A stretch of 45,089 nt of DNA from Aquimarina sp. RZ0 (GCF_008370685.1 NZ_VTZU01000057.1:1-45089), one strand, 5' to 3'; positions 1 to 7,966 are shown, numbered from the stretch's first letter. Notes: generated from the sequence alone by a model not told the origin. Numbers and translations: made by a program.

Positions 1-782
1 TTGTAATCTTGATTAGCTTGTTGTGGTTTGTTCAAGGATATAATAATCAGGAATTCCCCTTTGTGTAGTTTGCATCCTGAAATGTAACACAGCTCTCCAT
101 TAAGAGATACGATTTTATCATAATGTTTATACTGACCTACTTTCAAGTCATTAAACAACCAGAATGCTTTTGTTTGTTTGTTCTTATGAGGCAAATAGAC
201 CATAAAATTATTACGGATACGGATATGGTATCGAATTTGATTATGGTTCAAAAAACCTATCCACTTCTCTCCTACAAACTCTCTATCGGCAACTAAGGAA
301 TCAATACACTCTTTTCCAAACAATTTGATAAACCGTTCTATTAGCGCTATACGTTCCTGACTATTGGAGTTTCCTCTTTTGTCAAGCATGGTAAAGAGCA
401 GAGGAAAAGCAACAGCTTTATAAACAATACCTAACATAAATATATTAATATTGGTTTGCCCAAATTTCCAGTTGGTACGATCAATAGTTAATTTCACTTT
501 ATCTTGTTTCGGCAATAAGTTAAAAACCAATTTAGCAATCAGATCAGCTTCTAAGCTATACTCAGCTATAAAACGTTGAATACGCCTTAAAGAGGAGCTA
601 GCATTAGTAGTAGTATCAAAACCATTGACTAATTTATCGAAGGTTACAGATTGTACTTTGCATAAGCTAGTAATGAAAAGTGCTATTAGCTTTATCCGAG
701 CAAGATTTATTTTTCCTTGAAAATGAGTATTAAGAACAGAAGTTAATTCACTGTTTTTAGTGACAGCATTGGTTTTCTCCAT
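1..782 (-). CDS. IS4-type transposase, partial (runs off the left edge)
   Basis: An uninterrupted minus-strand reading frame starts with ATG at 782 and is still open at base 1, giving about 260 codons. The translation has features of an IS4-family DDE transposase: a TIDRTNW motif (first catalytic Asp) and, about 70 residues later, LVADREFVGEKW (second Asp). The C-terminal YREK/Glu region would lie beyond the window edge. The N-terminal helical part (MEKTNAVTKN onward) fits the usual IS4 layout. It lies opposite to the natural-product genes and probably marks the boundary of the accessory region. I could not identify the terminal inverted repeats; the upstream end should lie within 783-850. 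The family call is from motifs only; the exact IS is not recognised. Confidence 0.8.
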   Translation of the reverse strand, partial: MEKTNAVTKNSELTSVLNTHFQGKINLARIKLIALFITSLCKVQSVTFDKLVNGFDTTTNASSSLRRIQRFIAEYSLEADLIAKLVFNLLPKQDKVKLTIDRTNWKFGQTNINIFMLGIVYKAVAFPLLFTMLDKRGNSNSQERIALIERFIKLFGKECIDSLVADREFVGEKWIGFLNHNQIRYHIRIRNNFMVYLPHKNKQTKAFWLFNDLKVGQYKHYDKIVSLNGELCYISGCKLHKGEFLIIISLNKPQQANQDY

Positions 783-886
783 TAGGTAAATAGGTCGAAT
801 TATTCATCTAATATACTGAAAATCAATGCTTTATTCTAAAAAAACCATACTTATTTTATTGATAATCAGTTAATTATATTTTTGTT

Positions 887-1063
887 ATGTACTTAGAAAA
901 AATTCTTTTTATTTCAAAAAGCAAAGGTTTTCTGGATATATATAAAGAGATAAGTAATTTCTTTATGGCAGATTTTATTCTTTATAAGAAAATAGATGGA
1001 TCAAAAACTATCATCTTTATCGTGATAAGTATGCCTTTGGTTTTTGTAGGTATCAACAAATGA
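887..1063 (+). CDS. Small hypothetical ORF (58 codons)
   Basis: ATG at 887 opens a 58-residue frame. Its first part is charged (MYLEKILFISKSKGF) and its C-terminal part is hydrophobic (IIFIVISMPLVFVGI), possibly one membrane segment. I recognise no family. It lies in the 538-bp stretch between the IS4 gene and the small precursor gene, where nothing else is evident. No promoter motif or ribosome binding site supports it. It may be a chance frame or a remnant of a longer gene. Confidence 0.2.
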   Translation: MYLEKILFISKSKGFLDIYKEISNFFMADFILYKKIDGSKTIIFIVISMPLVFVGINK

Positions 1064-1280
1064 TTTAATTGTTTTATCAATGATGTATACAAAATATTCT
1101 CACGGTGTTTCAAAGTAATGTTTTATTTTATTTTTAAGGTTAACTTTTTTGTTGAAGAACTTCCTGTATTTATCAAACATTTTGCCCCGTTTTCTGGAAA
1201 AAAGCTTACAAGTACTATTTGTTTTCTAGAATTCATCCTGATTTATAGGAATTTATGATATGAGGTTTCAGTTTCAAATA

Positions 1281-1288
1281 TACCTTTG
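1281..1288 (+). promoter_or_regulatory. Bacteroidota -7 promoter element (TACCTTTG)
   Basis: TACCTTTG is an exact match to the Bacteroidota housekeeping consensus TAnnTTTG and lies 33 bp before the ATG of the small double-glycine precursor gene. I see no clear -33 TTTG partner at the expected spacing. The assignment rests on the -7 motif and its position. Confidence 0.45.
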
Positions 1289-1320
1289 AGACAAATTATT
1301 AACCTTTAAATATTATAAAA

Positions 1321-1476
1321 ATGAAAAAATCAAAAACTGAATATCCAGAAAGTAAATTAAGCTTGAACAAGATACAGGTTTATAAAATTGAGCACTTAAA
1401 AACAATTAGAGGAGGTCTAGGAGATAATGATGAAAAAAGAAAGAGTTTTATGCCTACTTGTCCTGTATGTACGTGA
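1321..1476 (+). CDS. Double-glycine-leader RiPP precursor peptide, 51 aa
   Basis: This short gene encodes a 51-residue peptide with a leader of the Bacteroidota 'natural product precursor' type. Residues 13-32 follow the pattern KLSLNKIQVYKIEHLKTIRG and end in Gly-Gly, the usual cleavage site for C39-type peptidase/ABC exporters. The putative core is LGDNDEKRKSFMPTCPVCT, with two Cys, one Ser and two Thr, compatible with lanthipeptide, sactipeptide or disulfide chemistry. It has a good -7 promoter element at 1281. No LanB/LanC, radical-SAM or C39 exporter gene is in this window, so its partners would be elsewhere or lost. The thioredoxin-like remnant at 3027 belongs to a family common in such clusters. 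The leader class is clear; the type of modification is not. Confidence 0.7.
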   Translation: MKKSKTEYPESKLSLNKIQVYKIEHLKTIRGGLGDNDEKRKSFMPTCPVCT

Positions 1477-1766
1477 GACTAAAACTGTTTTATGAATGAC
1501 ACTTTATTAAAAAATGAAATTATGATTTTGACCTTGATTTATTTCGGTATTGAGATTTATTAATCTTTTAGTAATTAATACTATTTATGGCTGCTGTCAA
1601 GTACTATTAATAAAAGGATTTATCAAATTCAATACAAACTAAGTAGCAAACTATTAATAAGTACTAAGACTAGATTATTCACTTTTATTATAACCCATCA
1701 CGTAAAAAGTGACTATGTATATTCAGAAGTATCGAGACGAATCAAGGCTCTATTAAATATGTAAAT

Positions 1767-1916
1767 ATGAAGACAAAAAGAAAATCAAATAGTATTGAAT
1801 CTATGCATTTAGATACAGATTTTTCAATCTACGAAATTAAAGATCCAGAGTTCTTAGCAGTAATTTCTGATGTGATACATTATCCAAATGATTTTAATAT
1901 TTCTATAGGCGATTAA
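1767..1916 (+). CDS. Small acidic hypothetical peptide, 49 aa (possible precursor-like)
   Basis: ATG at 1767 opens a 49-residue frame: a basic start (MKTKRKSNS), then an acidic, leader-like stretch (FSIYEIKDPEFLAVISD), ending in NISIGD. The pattern of Asp/Glu with spaced Leu/Ile/Val resembles RiPP leaders, but there is no Cys and no obvious core. It lies between a confident precursor gene and a LuxR regulator. I recognise no family. It could be a leader-only remnant, a small regulator or a chance frame. Confidence 0.3.
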   Translation: MKTKRKSNSIESMHLDTDFSIYEIKDPEFLAVISDVIHYPNDFNISIGD

Positions 1917-2103
1917 TGATAACAATGCTGTGTAGTCATATAAAAATTGAAAAGTTATCATAGGTTTTTTAATCTATATAAAGATGAATTAATTAACAAC
2001 TCGATCCGAAGGGTTATAAATTGATTTTAAAATTTCCATCTCATTTTTGATAGAAGTTCCTCAAACGAAATGAATTTAATTAGTAACATGCAAATTTTGT
2101 AAT

Positions 2104-2796
2104 ATGCCATATAAAATTTTACATTTTGATGATTGTCAGATGACAAAATTAGGATTTAAGCAAATAACAAGTGATTATTCCCATATAGAGTTAGCATCGA
2201 ATTATAAGGGAAATAATAATGAATATATACTAAGCTCTTTAACGAATCATAATCCAGATATATTAGTTATTAATTTGGATACTATATCTAATGACATAGT
2301 ATCCAATATTTTAACTCATGTAACATGTAGTTATAGAAAAATACGAACTGTATTAGTTTCTAATTCTATATCGAAACATGTTTTTGAATCTTTTTTTGCC
2401 CAAGGTGTTTTAGGGTTTTTATATTTAAATTCTAAAAAACAGGATATTATAGATTGTATAAAAAAAGTATGTAGACAGGAAACATATATAAGTAACGAAT
2501 TCAGAGAAAAATTTAGAAAAGATCAGAATACGGATAATTTTATTAAAGATGGTTTTAAAATATTAACCCCAAAAGAACTTAAGGTTATAGAACTTATAAT
2601 TCTAGGAAAAACTAGTAATGAAATTGCAAAAATACTGCATAACAGTAAAAGAACTATTGAGACACATAGACAACATATAGCTGAGAAATTTGATATTTTA
2701 GGTCAAGGCAGATTGACTTTGTTTTTAATAAAACGAAAGGCACTTATTATAGAGCTTCTTAATAACTATCGAGTAATAGAACAAAGTAATAAATAA
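2104..2796 (+). CDS. LuxR/NarL-type regulator with degenerate receiver domain
   Basis: This 230-residue protein has the layout of a NarL/FixJ response regulator. Residues 3-125 form a receiver-like domain, and residues 154-200 a LuxR helix-turn-helix (LTPKELKVIELI...SNEIAKIL...RTIETHRQHI). The acidic pair of the pocket is kept (FDD, residues 8-10). The phosphoacceptor Asp aligns with Asn57 (PDILVIN), and the conserved Lys near residue 108 is replaced in the GFLYLNS segment. It therefore probably works without Asp phosphorylation, perhaps through a ligand or dimerisation. No histidine kinase lies beside it. Placed just upstream of the repeat precursor and in the same orientation, it is a candidate cluster regulator; that link is inference. 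Its own gene is strongly AT-rich like the surrounding accessory DNA. Confidence 0.8.
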   Translation: MPYKILHFDDCQMTKLGFKQITSDYSHIELASNYKGNNNEYILSSLTNHNPDILVINLDTISNDIVSNILTHVTCSYRKIRTVLVSNSISKHVFESFFAQGVLGFLYLNSKKQDIIDCIKKVCRQETYISNEFREKFRKDQNTDNFIKDGFKILTPKELKVIELIILGKTSNEIAKILHNSKRTIETHRQHIAEKFDILGQGRLTLFLIKRKALIIELLNNYRVIEQSNK

Positions 2797-3026
2797 TTGT
2801 ATTTAAACAGATAAGCTATCAGATCAAAAGTCAGAAGAAATTTTAATAATTCCCAATAACTCATAACTTTTATCAATGCACTCTTGGTCAACAAGCCTTT
2901 AAACGCAATATATACCTAGTTTTAACAAATTAATATACCTATAAAGGATTAAAAAATGTATACAATTTTCTTTTTCACTTTTCCAAAACCGACTACACTT
3001 TTATTTATTCATTATTTATCATTTTC

Positions 3027-3572
3027 ATGATCTATATACTTATGAAGTTATATAATGTTCTGAGTTTACATATTACAGCTATGAATGTCTTGATAAGAGG
3101 CAACAAATTACTGAGAGTTTTATTAAAAAAAGAAAGTCAAATTATGGTGCCTGCAGACCTATCTCCAATTTTATTGAATAAGACAAAGAAAAATAATACT
3201 TTTCTTATTATTAGCAACCCTAGCTCTTCTAAAGGTATTAAGTTCCATCAGAAAATAAATAAATCATTAAAATCATTTTCTTGTAATGAGATTCAATTTC
3301 ACCTCATTTTAACATGTAATACCGATCAAGAAGAATTATATTATTGTATAAAAACTATTATAGAATATCAAGAAAAAAGAAAGATAGAGGTATATGAAAT
3401 GGTAGCTGATTTATTTAAAACAAAAGATTATTCTAAGTGGATTCAAAAATATAATTTAAATCCAAAACATCAATTCGATCAACAAGTAGAATTAATAGCA
3501 AATAATCATATACAGTTTGCAAAGGAGCATATTTCCTATATACCTTATATTCTTTTTAGAAAAAATAACTGA
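3027..3572 (+). pseudogene. Thioredoxin-fold remnant of a VKOR/thioredoxin fusion, CxxC lost
   Basis: Residues 57-178 resemble the C-terminal thioredoxin domain of Bacteroidota vitamin K epoxide reductase/thioredoxin fusion proteins, which often accompany lanthipeptide-type clusters. The family start, a hydrophobic strand then NPYCGPC-like, appears here as LIISNPSSSKG (60-70). By alignment the two redox Cys fall on Ser67 and Gly70. The later DYSKWIQKY (about 134) and the final ISYIPYILFRKN, matching the family's 'EYTPTIF' strand, are kept. The membrane VKOR part is absent; only about 40 poorly matching residues precede the domain. The protein cannot act as a dithiol oxidoreductase. It is either a decayed fragment or a non-catalytic binding protein. 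The family call comes from pattern memory, not a search. Confidence 0.45.
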
Positions 3573-4128
3573 TATAAAAGGTGTCCAAAAAAATAGTTCT
3601 CCCTATTTAAATTATTACAATTACCATATTTACAGTGCTCCACATTCGATTTCGGCATCTAATGTTTATTCACCACTGTGAAATATTGTATTAAAAAGTG
3701 TTCCCTACTACAAAACAATTGCAAAGATCAATAGTGACAATCCCCTTTGACAAAAATATACGTAGCTCACACCTAATTGGAACGTTCTATTTTAAGATTT
3801 TTAGTAGATGGGTGAAATCTTATATGATTTTTCATTTAGGGTATTAGGTTTTGAAATTAACTTAGTTAGTCAAGATTAACTAAAATAAACGTTTTTCATA
3901 ATAAAAAAATGATATCAATTAATAATGTATGGAGCTAATAACAATTGAGTAAATAATACCAAATTTTACAATTCTAATGGTTTATGAATCAAAACGATTT
4001 TATTACTAAAATTAACCTTTATACAATTCAATCCTATTTGAAAATACTCAAAATAAGTATATACACTTAGAGTAAGATGTGATAGAAATTATTTCTTTGA
4101 ATCAATTATTAACATAATTTTTTTTAAA
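3573..4128. other. Gene-free stretch upstream of the repeat precursor
   Basis: This 556-bp, very AT-rich stretch holds no reading frame that I can support; all ATG-initiated frames stop within about 20 codons. It must contain the promoter and 5' untranslated region of the concatemeric precursor gene. The nearest candidate is a weak TTTCTTTG at about 4094, one mismatch from TAnnTTTG. No ribosome binding site precedes ATG 4129, only a T-rich and A-rich run, as is usual in this phylum. Confidence 0.5.
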
Positions 4129-5226
4129 ATGAAAAATTCAAAATCACTTAGTTTCTACGCTTCTGAGCAAGAAAATGCAAACGTAGAATTCGCAACGGAT
4201 CTAACAGCAGGAGCTTGTAGCTGTTCTTGTGGAGTAGCCCCAGAGGAGAAATCTCTTAGTTTCTACGCTTCTGAGCAAGAAAACTCAAACGTAGAATTCG
4301 CAACAGATCTAACAGCAGGAGCTTGTAGCTGTTCTTGTGGAGTAGCGCCAGAAGAGAAATCTCTTAGCTTCTATGCTTCTGAACAAGAAAACTCAAACGT
4401 AGAATTCGCAACAGACTTAACCGCCGGAGCTTGTAGCTGTTCTTGTGGAGTAGCGCCAGAAGGGAAATCTCTTTCGTTCTACGCTTCTGAACAAGAAAAT
4501 TCAAACGTAGAATTCGCAACAGACTTAACCGCCGGAGCTTGTAGCTGTTCTTGTGGAGTAGCTCCAGAGGAGAAATCTCTTAGCTTCTATGCTTCTGAAC
4601 AAGAAAATTCAAACGTAGAATTCGCAACAGACTTAACCGCCGGAGCTTGTAGCTGTTCTTGTGGAGTAGCTCCAGAGGAGAAATCTCTTAGCTTCTATGC
4701 TTCTGAACAAGAAAATTCAAACGTAGAATTCGCAACAGACTTAACCGCTGGAGCTTGTAGTTGTTCTTGTGGAGTAGCTCCAGAGGAGAAATCTCTTAGC
4801 TTCTATGCTTCTGAACAAGAAAATTCAAACGTAGAATTTGCAACAGACTTAACCGCTGGAGCTTGTAGTTGTTCTTGTGGAGTAGCGCCAGAAGGGAAAT
4901 CTCTTTCGTTCTACGCTTCTGAGCAAGAAAACTCAAACGTAGAATTCGCAACAGACTTAACCGCTGGAGCTTGTAGCTGTTCTTGTGGAGTAGCTCCAGA
5001 GGAGAAATCTCTTAGCTTCTATGCTTCTGAACAAGAAAATTCAAACGTAGAATTCGCAACAGACTTAACCGCTGGAGCTTGTACATGTACGTGTAGTTCT
5101 AGTAGTGGAGCTAGTATCGAAAAGAAACCTCTTAGTTTTTATGTTTCTGAGCAAGAAAATTCGAACATAGAATTTGCAACAGACTTAACCGCTGGAGCTT
5201 GTAGCTGTTCTTGTGGAGTAGTGTAG
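4129..5226 (+). CDS. Concatemeric azole-peptide (TOMM) precursor, ten leader-core units
   Basis: The 365-residue protein is MKNS followed by ten tandem units. Each standard unit has 36 residues. It starts KSLSFYASEQEN, passes through NVEFATDLTAGA, presents a CSCSCG core and ends GVAPEE or GVAPEG. Unit 9 has 40 residues and the variant core CTCTCSSSSGAS; unit 10 stops after CSCSCGVV. There is no separate N-terminal leader, so each unit seems to carry its own recognition segment (about 25 residues, conserved Phe-Tyr, Glu and Asp-Leu-Thr) before its core. Alternating Cys and Ser are typical substrates for cyclodehydration to thiazoles and oxazoles. The genes for the E1-like protein, YcaO and SagB dehydrogenase follow on the same strand. 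The product structure and cleavage points are inference; the repeat architecture is seen directly. Confidence 0.85.
   Translation: MKNSKSLSFYASEQENANVEFATDLTAGACSCSCGVAPEEKSLSFYASEQENSNVEFATDLTAGACSCSCGVAPEEKSLSFYASEQENSNVEFATDLTAGACSCSCGVAPEGKSLSFYASEQENSNVEFATDLTAGACSCSCGVAPEEKSLSFYASEQENSNVEFATDLTAGACSCSCGVAPEEKSLSFYASEQENSNVEFATDLTAGACSCSCGVAPEEKSLSFYASEQENSNVEFATDLTAGACSCSCGVAPEGKSLSFYASEQENSNVEFATDLTAGACSCSCGVAPEEKSLSFYASEQENSNVEFATDLTAGACTCTCSSSSGASIEKKPLSFYVSEQENSNIEFATDLTAGACSCSCGVV
4141..5223 (+). repeat. Tandem 108-bp coding repeat, ten units
   Basis: Units start at 4141, 4249, 4357, 4465, 4573, 4681, 4789, 4897, 5005 (120 bp) and 5125 (99 bp). Differences between units are mostly synonymous. 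Units 3 and 7 share the same unusual ends (GAAGGG, giving Glu-Gly) and both lead into a unit starting with TCTTTCGTTC, four units apart. This suggests block duplication or gene conversion. The last two units are the most divergent, and unit 1 has Ala instead of Ser after GluAsn. It is not a CRISPR: there are no spacers and the repeats are in-frame coding. Confidence 0.95.
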
Positions 5227-5380
5227 CTCAGAGGAGAAACCTCTTAGCTTCTATATTTCTGAGCTAGAATCTTCAGATATATAATTTACAACAGATGTAA
5301 CAGCAGAAGCTTGTACTTCTACTTGTGAAGCTAGTATAGAAGAGAATCAATCTTCTATAAAAACAAATTGTAATCAGTAA
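5227..5380 (+). pseudogene. Decayed eleventh precursor unit, out of frame
   Basis: Right after the precursor stop (5224-5226), another unit is recognisable in a different frame. From 5231 it reads EEKPLSFYISELESSDI, then an in-frame TAA at 5282, then FTTDVTAEACTSTCEASIEE and a final TAA at 5378. It keeps the unit order of SLSFY segment, TDxTA segment and Cys/Thr/Ser core (CTSTC). It is separated from unit 10 by a net frameshift around 5221-5228. It shows that the array once extended further and was shortened by mutation, making the current stop secondary. Confidence 0.8.
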
Positions 5381-5381
5381 A

Positions 5382-5421
5382 AGTTGCGCTATCTGTCTAT
5401 GAGAGGGCAGGTAACGCAACT
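5382..5421 (+). terminator. Strong hairpin after the precursor gene (attenuator or processing stem)
   Basis: The arm AGTTGCG at 5382-5388 pairs with CGCAACT at 5415-5421. The stem continues through one C/A mismatch to about 16 pairs, including two G-T pairs, closing an 8-nt loop. There is no long T run after it, so it is not a classical intrinsic terminator. Between a precursor gene and its modifying enzymes it may stabilise the precursor mRNA or lower downstream expression; that role is inference. Confidence 0.6.
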
Positions 5422-5499
5422 CTACTAAAATCAATAGTAAGTTACTAAAAATAATTTAAATAAAAAAGGGACACTTATTATTTGTCTGAATTTAAAAAT

Positions 5500-6405
5500 A
5501 TGGATACACAAAATTTAATTTTACACCCTGATACAGATTGGGTTAAAATAGATGAAAATCGAATTCAACTTCGTCAACCAGATGGAACGCATATTACCTT
5601 TGATAAGCATGCTACTGATATATCAAATGCGTTAACAGCACTTCGTTCTACAGAAATGAATGATGTTTCAGTAGATGAAGATATCATGAAACAATTAAAA
5701 GAATTGTTAGATTCAAAAGGGTTATTAGTCCAAGAAGATTACTCTTCGGTTTCGCAATTTCAAAGATTGATGGATTTGCATGGAACATCTGCAGGAAAAA
5801 TAGATTTAGAATCTATCCCTACTTCAATAACATTTTTAGGTGATGGAAAATTAGCCTCTTTAACTAAAGAATCACTTAAAAAGTCAAACATCAAGATTAC
5901 TGATAATCAAGACAGTTCATCTCTGATTATCGCCATTAGTGATCAGGAGGATCATAAATTCTTACGCAAAGCAAATGCTACTGCAGTAAAAAAGAATCAA
6001 CCAATACTATTCTTTCGTTGGGCTCAGCGAAAATTTGTAATAGGCCCCTTTGTAATACCAAAACAAACAGCCTGTCTAGAATGTGCCTATAAAAGAGAAT
6101 TAGGATCTAGCCTTTTTCCAGATGAACTGAAAGCATATTCGACTGGGGATGCTAAAAATTCACCTAGTTATGAAGGAGGTCTTGTATTGGATAATATGGC
6201 ATCTGCATTAATTACCAGACATATAATGACTATTCTAGATGGCAATTATGATTTAGCTGGTCCTTCAAATATCGTAAAAGTAGACCCAGTTTATCTAAAC
6301 ATTAAATACTCTCCTATACTACGCTTACCTCGTTGTGGAGTTTGCAATAATACGGAAGATAAACCTAAAAGAACTATTAGAGAGCAATTCTCTGCAAAGG
6401 CTTAA
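5500..6405 (+). CDS. TOMM E1-like leader-binding protein (cyclodehydratase C component)
   Basis: The 301-residue protein fits the ocin-ThiF/SagC-like partner of YcaO in azoline-forming RiPP pathways. Residues about 1-90 look like a winged-helix recognition element (WVKIDENRIQLR..., then helices). This is followed by a degenerate E1/ThiF fold with a weak nucleotide-loop-like FLGDGKLA near 112. Two Cys pairs typical of the structural zinc site are present, CLEC (192/195) and CGVC (279/282). It should bind the precursor leader segments and present the cores to the YcaO enzyme. I chose ATG 5500; a TTG at 5482 would add six residues and has no better ribosome binding site. It follows the hairpin at 5382 and is 40 bp from the YcaO gene. 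Confidence 0.85.
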   Translation: MDTQNLILHPDTDWVKIDENRIQLRQPDGTHITFDKHATDISNALTALRSTEMNDVSVDEDIMKQLKELLDSKGLLVQEDYSSVSQFQRLMDLHGTSAGKIDLESIPTSITFLGDGKLASLTKESLKKSNIKITDNQDSSSLIIAISDQEDHKFLRKANATAVKKNQPILFFRWAQRKFVIGPFVIPKQTACLECAYKRELGSSLFPDELKAYSTGDAKNSPSYEGGLVLDNMASALITRHIMTILDGNYDLAGPSNIVKVDPVYLNIKYSPILRLPRCGVCNNTEDKPKRTIREQFSAKA

Positions 6406-6445
6406 ATTATTCTAAAAGAGCTTATTTAAGAAAAAACATCACATT

Positions 6446-7792
6446 ATGGACAACAAATTATCTACATTATTGGATCGTACATTGGATCCTGACTATGGAA
6501 TTATTAGATATATAAAGGAAATTCCTTTAATGCCAGAAGAACCGGATATTTTTATCACAATCGCAGAGTTTCAAGACCCTTTTATCGTATCACCAGGTGC
6601 AGAAAAAAGGCTATTTACAATGGAAAGACAATCTGCCGGAGCATCTTTAGATAGGATATCTTCTATTTGGTCGGCAATTGGAGAGGGAATAGAAAGGTTT
6701 GCGGGCGCAGTATATGATCCTGAAAGCATCGCTTGGGCAGCATCCAAAGATTTACATGAAGATGACTTTGTTGATCCAAATAGTTTTATTTCTTTTAGCA
6801 AAGAGCAATATGACAACCCTAATATTAGATATAAGCGTCATGACCCTAATGTAGCTATCGGCTGGACCGAAGCAGAAAGATTGACGGATCACAAGACGGT
6901 ACATTTCCCTGCTTCATTAGCCTTTTTTGCGTATCAACATAGACATGAAAGTGAGTATTTATCAGATGCTTACAGTACAGGCTTAGCATGTGGTCCTACC
7001 AGAGAATGGGCAGCATGTTCTGGTTTATATGAAGCTATAGAAAGAGATGCTTATTCATTACATTGGGCAGCAGAACAATCTCCAAAAAAAATTGACCTAC
7101 AGCAAGCAATCGATTGCGCAGATCCTGATTTAAAAAAAATGCTATTACAGATACAGAGTCAAGAAATTGAACTGTTCCTTTGTGATATAACCAATGATAT
7201 CGATGTTCCGGTAATTTTGGTAATAGCCAAAATTCCCAACCATCCAGGAATAGCGCTTGGAGCATCTGCAAATTTATGTGTCAAAACTGCATTAAAAAAA
7301 GCAGTAGTAGAATGTTTTCATACCTTCAATTGGTGTTTGATAATGCAGCAAGAAGATAGAATACAGCAAGAAGTCAGAAAAATAAAAAAAGAAGAAATTG
7401 TAATGTTTACGGAACATGTAAGGTACTACACGCAAAATAAGAAACAAGAGCGATTTGCCGAGTTTTTCTGGAAAACTACTGAAAGATCTACTCTATTAGA
7501 TGGTTTATCAGCAACATCACCTAGTGAAGCTCTAGACCACTCACAACAGTTAGAAATCCTTATCTCTAAATTAGATAAGTTTGGATACACCCCATATCTG
7601 ATTGATATTACTCCAGACGATGTTGCTAGCTTAGGTTTATACGTTACCAAAGCAGTGGTACCAGGTCTTCAACCTATGTGGTGTGGTTATGGGAGAGTCC
7701 CTCTTGATAGAAGACGTTTTGAACAGTTTTTGAAATATAAGGGTAGAGATCAAAACATTCCTATAAATGAAGAAATTCATCCATTTCCATAA
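6446..7792 (+). CDS. YcaO-family azoline-forming cyclodehydratase (D component)
   Basis: This 448-residue protein carries the ATP-binding signatures of the YcaO fold. One is SAGASLDRISSIWSAIGEGIER (63-84, with Glu80 and Glu83); the other is STGLACG...YEAIERDAY (177-203, with Glu196, Glu199 and Arg200). It would phosphorylate the peptide amide oxygen so that Cys, Ser or Thr side chains close to thiazolines or oxazolines. The C-terminus, EEIHPFP, matches the Pro-rich PxPxP-type tail of azoline-forming YcaO proteins except for the first Pro, and argues against a thioamide- or amidine-forming paralogue. It is the free-standing D component, with the C component encoded 40 bp upstream. Length is normal for the family and the frame is intact. 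Confidence 0.92.
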   Translation: MDNKLSTLLDRTLDPDYGIIRYIKEIPLMPEEPDIFITIAEFQDPFIVSPGAEKRLFTMERQSAGASLDRISSIWSAIGEGIERFAGAVYDPESIAWAASKDLHEDDFVDPNSFISFSKEQYDNPNIRYKRHDPNVAIGWTEAERLTDHKTVHFPASLAFFAYQHRHESEYLSDAYSTGLACGPTREWAACSGLYEAIERDAYSLHWAAEQSPKKIDLQQAIDCADPDLKKMLLQIQSQEIELFLCDITNDIDVPVILVIAKIPNHPGIALGASANLCVKTALKKAVVECFHTFNWCLIMQQEDRIQQEVRKIKKEEIVMFTEHVRYYTQNKKQERFAEFFWKTTERSTLLDGLSATSPSEALDHSQQLEILISKLDKFGYTPYLIDITPDDVASLGLYVTKAVVPGLQPMWCGYGRVPLDRRRFEQFLKYKGRDQNIPINEEIHPFP

Positions 7793-7966
7793 ATTCTTTT
7801 TAAAGTAATTATTACTTCAAAGTTCAAAAAAATAATTTAAACATCCTTATTATTCATAGACGCTCATATTTTTTTCAAATAAATATCTGGCTAAATGATT
7901 AGTTGTTGTTGATGCATATTAGCAATCAGGGGAAATAATAATATATTCTAAAATAAAAAACATCTT

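Noticed and set aside
4141..5223. Regular 108-bp repeats that could suggest a CRISPR or satellite array
   Set aside because: The repeats are contiguous, in frame and coding, without spacers; differences are mostly synonymous.
7805..7817. Small palindrome AGTAATTATTACT after the YcaO gene
   Set aside because: Too short and AT-only; expected by chance in this base composition.
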